Shown here piece after piece: positions 1 through 6,354 of a DNA stretch of 18,870 nt (position 1 is the stretch's first letter; each line of letters begins with the position of its first letter). The stretch is taken from NCBI GenBank assembly GCA_034664425.1, contig JAXDHR010000099.1, positions 1 through 18,870 on the forward strand, written 5' to 3'. The DNA comes from DATBDM01 sp034664425 (GTDB taxonomy: Bacteria > Actinomycetota > Thermoleophilia > Solirubrobacterales > Solirubrobacteraceae). The notes below the pieces were generated by a model that was not told where the DNA came from, made no database searches, and saw only the letters and a list, made by a program, of their open reading frames with translations. Both the position numbers and the translations under genes were made by a program.

Positions 1-72
1 GCAGGTCTGGTCGCAGATTCCCTTGCGGAACTGGCAGACGCATTCCTTGCCTGCGTACGCTTGAGCCGGCAT
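1..72 (-). CDS. Cys-rich protein, N-terminal fragment (runs off left edge)
   Basis: Only the first 24 codons are inside the window, read leftward from an ATG at 72. The peptide begins MPAQAYAGKE and has four cysteines at residues 11, 13, 20 and 24 (CxC-x6-CxxxC), a spacing that could bind metal or form disulfides. Support for coding: 17 of the 20 codons between 60 and 1 end in G or C, whereas the plus-strand frame over the same bases does not show this bias. A TACGGT hexamer lies 9 nt upstream of the ATG on this strand (87 to 82), matching the leaderless-type promoters elsewhere in the window. It diverges from the MpaB-family gene. The family is not recognisable and no signal peptide is visible. 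It could be a chance open frame, since only 72 nt are seen. Confidence 0.35.
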   Translation of the reverse strand, partial: MPAQAYAGKECVCQFRKGICDQTC

Positions 73-81
73 CGTCCCAAC

Positions 82-91
82 ACCGTACAAC
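82..91. promoter_or_regulatory. Putative overlapping divergent -10 elements
   Basis: On the plus strand TACAAC (86-91) sits 7 nt before ATG 99, with a possible -35 TTGAGC at 61-66 (19-nt spacer). On the minus strand TACGGT (87 to 82) sits 9 nt before the ATG at 72. Neither start has a convincing Shine-Dalgarno, which fits leaderless transcription in both directions. This is pattern-based only. Confidence 0.3.
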
Positions 92-98
92 GGTGCAG

Positions 99-905
99 AT
101 GGCTCCTCAGGGCAACTTCACCGACGAATCGCTGCTGCGCCAGGTCGTGGGGAACCGGATGACCGCTCTCTCCGGTCCGCGCGCGCTGCTGATGATGGCG
201 GCCCACCCCGTCGCGTTCGAGGGCTTCTTCGCCCACACGGGCGCGCTCGACGACCCGTACGCCCGGTTGCAGCGGACCGCCGTGGTCATGAACGCGGTCG
301 CGTTCGGCTCGCGCGAGGAGGCCGATCGCCTGACGCGGCGGGTGCGCGCCATGCACCGGCGCGTGCGCGGGACGCTGCGCGAGGACGTCGGCCGCTTCCC
401 TGCGGGTACGCCCTACCGCGGCGACGACCCCGAGCTGCTGCTCTGGATCCTCGCCTCGCTCGCCGACTCGGCGATGCTCGTCTACTCCAAGTACGTCCAC
501 CGGCTCGGCGGGGAGGAGCGCGACGCGCTGTGGCAGGACTACCGCGTAGTCGGGCGCCACTTCGGCCTCGGGGGTGACGAGATGCCGGCCGACGCCGATG
601 CGTTCGACGCCTACATCGCCGGGATGCTCGCCGCGGGCGACCTGTGGGTCTCCGAGCGCGCCCGCGAGCTCGCCATCGACATCGTCCTGCGCCCGCCCGT
701 GCCCGCCCACTTCCGCCCGCTGCTCGAGCTCGTCAATCAGATCACCTTCGGCCTGCTGCCGGCGTCGGTGCGGCGGATGTACGGCTTCTCCTGGGACCCG
801 CTCCGCGCGCTCGCGCTGCATGGCGGCGCCGAGTACCTCAAGCGCGTCGTCGTGCCCGTGCTGCCGGAGCGGATGCGGTGGCTGCCGGTCGCACGAGCGG
901 CGTAG
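99..905 (+). CDS. MpaB-family oxygenase-like protein (DUF2236)
   Basis: About 268 aa when started at ATG 99; GTG 93, two codons upstream, is the alternative. ATG is preferred because a -10-like TACAAC lies 7 nt before it. The sequence matches the DUF2236/MpaB pattern: an N-terminal 'GPRALLMMAAHPVAF' helix, 'DPYARLQRTA' followed by 'FGSREEADRL', 'VRAMHRRVRG', and the core 'DPELLLWILASLADSAMLVY'. Histidines in the HP, HT and MHRRV segments are candidates for the histidine-rich haem environment known from the related latex-clearing/MpaB family. Members are often annotated as haem-dependent oxygenases, but the substrate of most is unknown. No signal peptide or membrane span is evident. It is a single gene, convergent with the dehydrogenase to the right and separated from it by a strong inverted repeat. 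The family call is firm; the reaction is not. Confidence 0.85.
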   Translation: MAPQGNFTDESLLRQVVGNRMTALSGPRALLMMAAHPVAFEGFFAHTGALDDPYARLQRTAVVMNAVAFGSREEADRLTRRVRAMHRRVRGTLREDVGRFPAGTPYRGDDPELLLWILASLADSAMLVYSKYVHRLGGEERDALWQDYRVVGRHFGLGGDEMPADADAFDAYIAGMLAAGDLWVSERARELAIDIVLRPPVPAHFRPLLELVNQITFGLLPASVRRMYGFSWDPLRALALHGGAEYLKRVVVPVLPERMRWLPVARAA

Positions 906-930
906 GCGCGCGCCCGCGGTCGTCGGTGTA

Positions 931-967
931 ATCCGCATTGACGTTGCATGACAACGTCAATGCGGAT
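931..967. terminator. Perfect 16-bp inverted repeat between convergent genes, probable bidirectional terminator
   Basis: The left arm 931-946 (ATCCGCATTGACGTTG) and right arm 952-967 (CAACGTCAATGCGGAT) are exactly complementary around a 5-nt loop (CATGA). It lies between the MpaB-family stop at 905 and the dehydrogenase stop at 972. The stem is noticeably less GC-rich than the surrounding genes. No T-tract follows on either strand, so it would be a U-less, actinobacterial-style terminator; a protein-binding dyad is the alternative. Confidence 0.6.
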
Positions 968-971
968 CAGA

Positions 972-2519
972 TCAAGCAGCCGGACCTGGCTGCAGCGCCG
1001 CGCGTGTCAGCTCGCCGTCGACCCGGCGCCAGATGGCGAGCGGGTTCGGGTCGCGCAGCTCGGGCGGGAGCACCGCTGCCGGAGCGTTCTGGAACGCGAC
1101 GGGGCGCAGGAAGCGGCGGATCGCCGTCGCGCCGACCGACGTGTGCAGCGGGTTCGAGCACGCCGGATACGGGCCGCCGTGGTGCATGCCGTGGGTGACC
1201 GCGACGCCGGTCGGGAAGCCGTCGAACACGAGCCGGCCCGCGCGCGCCGAGAGCAGGTCGACCAGCTCGGCCACGTCCTCCGCGGGCTCGGCGTGCAGCG
1301 AGGCGGTCAGCTGGCCCTCGAGCTGACCGAGCGCGGCCCGCAGCTCCCCCGCCGAGCCGTGGCGCAGCAGCACGACGACGGGCCCGAAGTGCTCCTCGAG
1401 CAGCTCGGAGCCGTCCGCGACGGCGGCGGCCGGCGCCTCGAAGGCGGCCGGCTGGTGGAAGAAGCCTCCGCCGTCCGACGCCGCCGGGGCGGTCGCGAGC
1501 GCGCGCACCTCGGGCCGCGCGGCGAGCCGCTCGACGGCCGCGGCGAGCGCGTCGCGCACGCGCTCGTTGAGCAGCACGGTCGGCTCGACGGCGTCGAGCC
1601 GCGCGGCGACGTCGGCCGCGAAGGCGTCGCCCGCCGCGCCCGCGGGGACGAAGACGACGCCGGGCTTGGTGCACAGCTGGCCGCCGAACGTCGCGACGGA
1701 CGCGACGAGGCCCTCCGCGATCGCGCCCGCGCGCGCCTCGAGCGCCGCGGCCGTCACGACGATCGGGTTGACCGAGCCCATCTCGGCGTACACCGGGATC
1801 GGCACGGCTCGCCGGGCGGCGCGGTCGTGCACCGCGCGGCCGCCGGCGATCGAGCCGGTGAAGCCGACGGCCGTGATGCCGGGGTCGTCGACGAGCGCCT
1901 CGCCGACCTCGACGCCGCTCGCCAGCAGGTGCGCGAAGGTGCCCTCCGGGAGCCCGGCGTCGGCGGCGGCGGCGCGCAGCTCGCGGGCGACGAGCTCCCC
2001 GGTCCCGGGATGCGACGGATGGCCCTTGACGACGACGGGGCAGCCGGCGGCCAGCGCGGACGCGGTGTCGCCCCCCGCCGTCGAGAAGGCGAGCGGGAAG
2101 TTCGAAGCGCCGAAGACGGCGACCGGGCCGAGCGGCACGAGCATCCGGCGCACGTCGGGGCGCGGGATCGGCGTCGCGGCCGGGTCGGGCGTGTCGATGA
2201 TCGCCTCGACGTGGTCGCCGGCCTCCACGACCGACGCGAACAGCTCGAGCTGGCCGGCCGTGCGCTCGAGCTCCGAGCGCAGGCGCGCCTCCGGCAGGCC
2301 GGTCTCGGCCTCGCAGGTGGCCACGATCTCGTCGCCGGCGGCGCGCAGGCGGGCGGCGGCGCCGCGCAGCAGCGCGCTGCGGCGGTCGCGGTCGCGCAGC
2401 GCGGGGGCGGCGATGGTCGCTGCGGCCACCGCCGCGCGCACGTCGGCGGGCCGCGCCTCGTCGAAAGCAGGACCGGCCGCGCCGGTGCGCGGGTCGACGG
2501 AGTTGAAGCTGAGGGCCAT
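972..2519 (-). CDS. Alpha-ketoglutarate semialdehyde (2,5-dioxovalerate) dehydrogenase, ALDH superfamily
   Basis: 515 aa. It is predicted to oxidise alpha-ketoglutarate semialdehyde to alpha-ketoglutarate with NAD(P)+, the last step of hydroxyproline (and some sugar-acid) catabolism. The ALDH active site is intact: oxyanion Asn140 in 'VFGASNFPLAF', cofactor Lys165 in 'VVVKGHPSHPG', the 'VGFTGS' turn near 219-223, general base Glu246 in 'YAEMGSVNP' and nucleophile Cys283 in 'GGQLCTKPG'. 'GASNFPLAFSTAGGDTASA', 'KGHPSHP' and 'AEMGSVNPI' are characteristic of the KGSADH subgroup rather than generic ALDHs. It diverges by 38 bp from the GntR regulator that heads the hydroxyproline operon. A TAACGT hexamer lies 7 nt before the ATG, suggesting a leaderless transcript, and a dyad that could bind the regulator covers it. 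Assignment to hydroxyproline rather than sugar-acid breakdown comes from the neighbours. Confidence 0.93.
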   Translation of the reverse strand: MALSFNSVDPRTGAAGPAFDEARPADVRAAVAAATIAAPALRDRDRRSALLRGAAARLRAAGDEIVATCEAETGLPEARLRSELERTAGQLELFASVVEAGDHVEAIIDTPDPAATPIPRPDVRRMLVPLGPVAVFGASNFPLAFSTAGGDTASALAAGCPVVVKGHPSHPGTGELVARELRAAAADAGLPEGTFAHLLASGVEVGEALVDDPGITAVGFTGSIAGGRAVHDRAARRAVPIPVYAEMGSVNPIVVTAAALEARAGAIAEGLVASVATFGGQLCTKPGVVFVPAGAAGDAFAADVAARLDAVEPTVLLNERVRDALAAAVERLAARPEVRALATAPAASDGGGFFHQPAAFEAPAAAVADGSELLEEHFGPVVVLLRHGSAGELRAALGQLEGQLTASLHAEPAEDVAELVDLLSARAGRLVFDGFPTGVAVTHGMHHGGPYPACSNPLHTSVGATAIRRFLRPVAFQNAPAAVLPPELRDPNPLAIWRRVDGELTRAALQPGPAA

Positions 2520-2557
2520 GCCGGGTACGTTACCGGTTTAGCGAGAGAACCAATCGC
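2520..2557. promoter_or_regulatory. Divergent promoter/operator of the hydroxyproline cluster
   Basis: All control of the two divergent units must fit in or near these 38 bp. The inverted repeat GGTA-CGT-TACC (2524-2534) contains the putative minus-strand -10 TAACGT (2532 to 2527), 7 nt before the dehydrogenase ATG. A second, wider dyad GGTT (2535-2538)/AACC (2548-2551) lies beside it, towards the regulator gene. GGT...ACC-type half-sites are typical of FadR-subfamily GntR operators such as FadR and PdhR, so the adjacent regulator is the obvious ligand. For the regulator itself only a weak GAGAG (2543-2547) upstream of ATG 2558 is visible. Confidence 0.45.
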
Positions 2558-3292
2558 ATGAATCTCCAGTCCGTCGACCGAACCGATCACACCGCCCCGC
2601 TCCGCATCGCCCAGCGCTACGAGCAGGTCGCCGAGCGGCTGCTGGCCGACATCGCGGCGGGCCGGCTCACGCCCGGGGAGCGGCTGCCGTCCGAGCGCGA
2701 CCTGGCGCGGCGGCTGCAGGTCGGGCGCGCCTCCGTCCGCGAGGCGCTCGCGGTGCTGCAGAACGAGGGGCTGCTGGAGACGCGCCCCGGCTCGGGCTCC
2801 TTCGTCGCGGCGGGCGCCGCCGCGCGCGCGGCCGACCGGGCGCAGGCGCTGCCGACCGACGCCGGCCCGTCCGACCTGCTGGCCACGCGCGAGCTGCTCG
2901 AGCCCGCCGCGGCCCGGATGGCGGCCGAGCGGGGACGGCCCGACGCCGAGGCCCTCGCGCTGCTCGAGGCCATGGACGGGGTGCTCGACGTCGAGGACCC
3001 GCGCGCCCGCGCCGCCTGGAGCGACGCCGACCGCCTCTTCCATCGCCGGATCGCGGCGCTCACCGGCAACCCGGTGCTGCTCGACCTCGCCGACGTCGTC
3101 GCTGCACACATGGACGAGCCGCTGTGGCGGCGCCTGCGCGACGAGTCGGTCGCCACTCCCGGGCGCACGCGGCTGCACGCGGCCGAGCACCGGATGATCT
3201 ACGAGGCGATCGCCGACGGCGACGGCGCCGCCGCGGAGCTCTACGCCGCCCAGCACCTCCGGCGCGTGCGCCGCTACATGACCCTCGACTGA
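2558..3292 (+). CDS. GntR-family (FadR/FCD type) transcriptional regulator of hydroxyproline catabolism
   Basis: 244 aa. Residues about 20-83 form the GntR winged helix-turn-helix: 'VAERLLADIAAGRLTPGERLPSERDLARRL', then the recognition helix 'GRASVREALAVL' and the wing 'GLLETRPGSGSFV'. Residues about 105-235 form an all-helical FCD ligand domain. Its usual metal site appears present, with an Asp at 156/158, His162 in 'DRLFHRRI', His211 in 'HAAEHRMIYEAI' and His233 in 'AAQHLRRVRR'. FCD regulators typically sense small organic acids or amino acids. As the first gene of the operon and divergent from KGSADH, it probably controls both through the 38-bp gap, with hydroxyproline or a pathway intermediate as effector. 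Whether it represses or activates cannot be told from sequence. It is followed 12 bp later by the deaminase gene. Confidence 0.93.
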   Translation: MNLQSVDRTDHTAPLRIAQRYEQVAERLLADIAAGRLTPGERLPSERDLARRLQVGRASVREALAVLQNEGLLETRPGSGSFVAAGAAARAADRAQALPTDAGPSDLLATRELLEPAAARMAAERGRPDAEALALLEAMDGVLDVEDPRARAAWSDADRLFHRRIAALTGNPVLLDLADVVAAHMDEPLWRRLRDESVATPGRTRLHAAEHRMIYEAIADGDGAAAELYAAQHLRRVRRYMTLD

Positions 3293-3294
3293 CC

Positions 3295-3299
3295 AGGAG
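3295..3299 (+). promoter_or_regulatory. Ribosome binding site deciding a TTG start
   Basis: AGGAG ends 5 nt before TTG 3305, between the regulator stop (3292) and the next gene. It supports TTG as the genuine start, and the protein so begins with 'RFEGIIPAVTTPF', the normal N-terminus of the DapA family. Confidence 0.75.
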
Positions 3300-3304
3300 T
3301 CGCA

Positions 3305-4189
3305 TTGCGCTTCGAAGGCATCATCCCTGCCGTCACCACGCCCTTCGACGTGGAGGGCGCGATCGACCGCGCGGCGCTCGCCGCGAACCTCGCCGCGCTG
3401 CTGGACGCCGGCGTCCACGGTCTGGTCGCCACCGGCACGATGGGGGAGGCCGGCTCGCTGTCGAGCGCCGAGCGCCGTCTCGTCGTCGACGCGGCGGTGG
3501 CCGCCGCCGCCGGCCGCGTGCCCGTCGTCGTCGGCGTCTCCGCGGGCACGCCGCCGGCCGCGATCGCGCTGGCCACGGACGCCGCAGACGCCGGCGCGGA
3601 CGCGGTGATGCTGCTGCCGCCGCTCGGCTACCGCGCCGATCCGGACGAGCTCGAGGCCTACTACCGCGCCGTCGCCGAGGGCGGCGGGCTGCCGGTCATG
3701 GCCTACAACAACCCGGAGGCCAGCGGCGTCGACATGCCGGCCGAGCTGCTCGTGCGGCTGTACGAGCGCGTCGAGGGCGTGGTGGCGGTCAAGGAGTGCT
3801 CGGGCGACGCCCGCCGGATCCCGGCGCTGCTGCACGCCGCGCCCGGGCTCGAGGTGCTCGTCGGTGGCGACGACTGGGCGCTCGAGGGCTTCTCCGCGGG
3901 CGCGACGGGCTGGGTGTCGGGCGTCGCCGATGTCGCTCCGGCCGAGTGCATCGCGCTGTGGGAGGCGTGCCGCGCCGGCGAGCTCGACCGGGCGCGCGAG
4001 CTGTACGCGCGGCTGCTTCCGCTCGCGCGCTTCGACATGACGCCCAAGCTCGTCCAGTACTTCAAGGCGGCGCTGGACGAGCGCGGCCTCGCCGGCGGCG
4101 CGTGCCGGCCGCCGCGCCGGCCGCTGAGCTCGGGGGAGCACGACGCGCTGCGGTCAGCGCTCGCCGTGCTCGAAGGCGTGCCTGCGTGA
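3305..4189 (+). CDS. DapA/NAL-family lyase, probable 1-pyrroline-4-hydroxy-2-carboxylate deaminase
   Basis: 294 aa, the normal length for the dihydrodipicolinate synthase/N-acetylneuraminate lyase TIM-barrel family. It opens with 'GIIPAVTTPF', carries 'GLVATGTMGEAGSLSSAER' (about 39-57) and has Tyr134 in 'VMAYNNPEA' and the Schiff-base Lys163 in 'VVAVKECSGD'. A glycine-rich segment 'VGGDDWALEGFSAGATGWVSG' follows. Sequence alone cannot separate true DapA, sugar-acid aldolases and the hydroxyproline-pathway deaminase. The latter converts 1-pyrroline-4-hydroxy-2-carboxylate to alpha-ketoglutarate semialdehyde and ammonia. The call rests on the flanking epimerase, D-amino-acid oxidoreductase and KGSADH, which supply its substrate and use its product. 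It starts at TTG behind a clear Shine-Dalgarno, and its TGA stop overlaps the next gene's GTG (GTGA), so the two are translationally coupled. Confidence 0.88.
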   Translation: MRFEGIIPAVTTPFDVEGAIDRAALAANLAALLDAGVHGLVATGTMGEAGSLSSAERRLVVDAAVAAAAGRVPVVVGVSAGTPPAAIALATDAADAGADAVMLLPPLGYRADPDELEAYYRAVAEGGGLPVMAYNNPEASGVDMPAELLVRLYERVEGVVAVKECSGDARRIPALLHAAPGLEVLVGGDDWALEGFSAGATGWVSGVADVAPAECIALWEACRAGELDRARELYARLLPLARFDMTPKLVQYFKAALDERGLAGGACRPPRRPLSSGEHDALRSALAVLEGVPA

Positions 4190-5187
4190 GAGCCGCGCGC
4201 GCCGTCAGCGCGGTCGACTCGCACACCGAGGGGATGCCGACGCGCGTGATCACGGGCGGCGTCGGCCCGATCCCCGGCGCGACGATGGCCGAGCGCCGGC
4301 TGCACTTCATGGCCCACATGGACGAGCTGCGGCTGCTGCTGATGCGCGAGCCGCGCGGGCATGGGGCGATGTCGGGGGCGATCCTGCAGCCGCCGGCGCG
4401 GTCCGACGCCGATTGGGGCGTCGTGTTCATCGAGGTCTCGGGCTGCCTGCCGATGTGCGGGCACGGGACGATCGGCGTCGCCACGGTGCTCGTCGAGACC
4501 GGGATGGTCGTGGTCACCGAGCCGGAGACCGTCGTGCGGCTCGACACCCCGGCCGGCCTCGTCGAGGCGCGCGTGCGCGTCGAGGCGGGCCGCGCGCGCT
4601 CGGTGACGCTGCGCAACGTGCCGGCGTTCCTGCACGAGCGCGACGCGGTCGTCGAGGTCCCGGGGCTCGGCACGGTCGGCTACGACCTGGCCTTCGGCGG
4701 CAACTTCTACGCGATCGTGCCTGCCGCCGCGATCGGTCTGACCGTGGCACCCGAGCACGCCGCCGATCTGATCGCAGCCGGGCTGTCGATCATGGCGGCG
4801 ATCGACGCCGCCGGCGAGCCGGTCCACCCGGCCGATCCCGGGATCCGCGGCTGTCACCACGTGATCCTGCACGCGCCGGGCGATGACGGCGCGGACGGTC
4901 GCGCGGCGATCGCGATCCACCCGGGCTGGCTCGACCGCTCGCCGTGCGGGACGGGGACGTCGGCGCGGATGGCGCAGCTGCACGCGCGCGGGGAGCTGCG
5001 CCTCGGCGTGCCGTGGGTGCACGAGTCGGTGATCGGCACGCGCTTCACCGGGCGGCTGGTCGCGGAGGGCGAGGTCGCCGGGCGGCCGGCCGTCGTGCCC
5101 GAGATCACCGGGCGGGCGTGGGTCACCGGGATGGGGCAGTACCTGCTCGACCCGGAGGACCCCTTCCCCGCCGGCTTCGCCCTGTGA
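4186..5187 (+). CDS. 4-hydroxyproline 2-epimerase (proline racemase family)
   Basis: 333 aa from GTG 4186, which overlaps the upstream stop as GTGA. The frame stays open further upstream, but the family N-terminus 'VDSHTEGMPTRVITGG' follows immediately after this start. Both catalytic cysteines of the proline racemase superfamily are present: Cys91 in 'GCLPMCGHGTIG' and Cys254 in 'DRSPCGTGTSARMA'. That argues for a racemase/epimerase and against the trans-3-hydroxyproline dehydratase branch, where one cysteine is replaced by Thr. The enzyme would interconvert trans-4-hydroxy-L-proline and cis-4-hydroxy-D-proline in the cytoplasm, the first step of the pathway. The next gene follows by another GTGA overlap and encodes the oxidoreductase expected to consume the D-epimer. 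Proline racemase is the alternative, but the pathway context makes hydroxyproline much more likely. Confidence 0.92.
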   Translation: MRAARAVSAVDSHTEGMPTRVITGGVGPIPGATMAERRLHFMAHMDELRLLLMREPRGHGAMSGAILQPPARSDADWGVVFIEVSGCLPMCGHGTIGVATVLVETGMVVVTEPETVVRLDTPAGLVEARVRVEAGRARSVTLRNVPAFLHERDAVVEVPGLGTVGYDLAFGGNFYAIVPAAAIGLTVAPEHAADLIAAGLSIMAAIDAAGEPVHPADPGIRGCHHVILHAPGDDGADGRAAIAIHPGWLDRSPCGTGTSARMAQLHARGELRLGVPWVHESVIGTRFTGRLVAEGEVAGRPAVVPEITGRAWVTGMGQYLLDPEDPFPAGFAL

Positions 5188-6323
5188 GCGCGGCGGACGT
5201 CGCGGTCGTCGGCGCCGGAATCGCCGGCAGCGCGGTCGCCCGCGAGCTGGCGGTCCGCGGCGTCGGCGTGGTGCTGATCGACCGGGCGGGCGTGTCGGAG
5301 GGGACGACGGGACGCGGTGAGGGCAACGTGCTCGCCTCCGACAAGGACACCGGCCCGGAGCTCGACCTCACCCGCCACGGCCTGCGCGTCTACGAAGAGC
5401 TCGAGGCGCGGCTGGGCCAGGAGGCTCGGATCCGCCGCAAGGGGGCGCTGATCGTGCATCCGGAGGCGGCGACGTGGGCGTCCGAGCCGGCCCGGCTGCA
5501 GCGGCTGCGGGCAGCCGGGGTCTCCGGCGAGCTGCTCGACGCGGACGCGGTGCGGGCCGCGGAGCCCGCGCTCGACGGGGCGCTGCTGGGCGCATCGTGG
5601 TTCCCCGCGGACCTGCAGTGCGATCCGGCGCGGATCGCGCGGGCGCTCGTGCAGGAGGCGGTCGCCGCGGGCGCGGAGCTGCGGCTCGGCTGCACGGTCG
5701 GGTCGATCGCGGTCGAGCGCGGCCGCGTGACCGGCGTCGCGACCCCGGAGGGCTTCCTAACCGCGGACGCGGTCGTGCTCGCCGCCGGGCCGTGGAGCGC
5801 CTCGCTCGCGCAGGGGGCCGGGCTGCCGCTTCCGCTCGAGCCGCGCAAGGGCCAGCTCGTGCGGCTGCGCGCGCCGCGACCGGACCTGATCCGCCACAAG
5901 GTCGTCGACGGCTCCTATCTCGGCTCGGTCCTGTCCGGCGACGCGGGCCTGCAGGTCTCGACGGTGGTGGAGACGACCTGGGAGGGCGACGTGCTCGTCG
6001 GCTCCTCGCGCGAGCGGCGCGGCTTCGACCTCTCGGTCGATCGGGCGGTGTCGGAGGCGATGCTCGCGCGTGCCGCGCGGCTGTTCGGCGTCTTGGCGGC
6101 GCTCGAGGTCGGCGACGCCTGGTCGGGTCTGCGACCGTGGCTGCCCGATCACCGACCGGCCATCGGCCCGTCATCGGCAGTCGCGGGGCTGTGGCTGGCG
6201 ACCGGCCACGAGGGTGCCGGCGTCGCGCTCGGCCCGGTCACCGGCGTGCTCGTCGCGCAGGCCTACTGCGGCGAGCGGCCGCTGATGGACCTGGCGCCGT
6301 TCGCTCCGGACCGATTCGGCTGA
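5184..6323 (+). CDS. FAD-dependent D-amino-acid oxidoreductase, probable D-hydroxyproline dehydrogenase
   Basis: 379 aa from GTG 5184, overlapping the epimerase stop (GTGA). The DAO fold is clear: an N-terminal Rossmann motif 'VVGAGIAGSAVARELA' (GxGxxG at 10-15) with Asp33 ending the second strand. It continues with 'DPARIARALVQEAVAAGAEL' and 'DAVVLAAGPWS' in the middle, and a C-terminal 'GDAWSGLRPWLPDHRPAIG' and 'GLWLATGHEGAGVALGP' that close the FAD site. In the pathway it would oxidise cis-4-hydroxy-D-proline to 1-pyrroline-4-hydroxy-2-carboxylate, passing electrons to oxygen or the respiratory chain. It is a single-polypeptide form, since no companion alpha/gamma or ferredoxin-like subunits are encoded nearby, unlike the heteromeric D-hydroxyproline dehydrogenases. 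Last gene of the operon, convergent with an ALDH-like gene 31 bp away. Glycine/sarcosine oxidase-like activity cannot be excluded from sequence. Confidence 0.88.
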   Translation: MSAADVAVVGAGIAGSAVARELAVRGVGVVLIDRAGVSEGTTGRGEGNVLASDKDTGPELDLTRHGLRVYEELEARLGQEARIRRKGALIVHPEAATWASEPARLQRLRAAGVSGELLDADAVRAAEPALDGALLGASWFPADLQCDPARIARALVQEAVAAGAELRLGCTVGSIAVERGRVTGVATPEGFLTADAVVLAAGPWSASLAQGAGLPLPLEPRKGQLVRLRAPRPDLIRHKVVDGSYLGSVLSGDAGLQVSTVVETTWEGDVLVGSSRERRGFDLSVDRAVSEAMLARAARLFGVLAALEVGDAWSGLRPWLPDHRPAIGPSSAVAGLWLATGHEGAGVALGPVTGVLVAQAYCGERPLMDLAPFAPDRFG

Positions 6324-6354
6324 GGTGGCGAACGCCGACCCCGCCGGGCGGCGC

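Noticed and set aside
948..2561. 537-codon plus-strand open frame
   Set aside because: Antisense to KGSADH, whose active-site residues are all recognisable; composition is typical of a GC-rich shadow frame.
1754..4141. 795-codon minus-strand open frame
   Set aside because: Shadow of the KGSADH, regulator and DapA-family genes in another frame; no recognisable motif and Arg/Pro-rich composition.
3124..4185. Upstream extension of the epimerase frame
   Set aside because: The extension lies inside the regulator and DapA-family genes; the GTGA overlap and the 'VDSHTEGMP' N-terminus define the start at 4186.
6324..6354. Possible terminator between the convergent D-Hyp dehydrogenase and ALDH-like genes
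   Set aside because: Only a 4-bp GC stem can be drawn and no T-tract follows; too weak to report.
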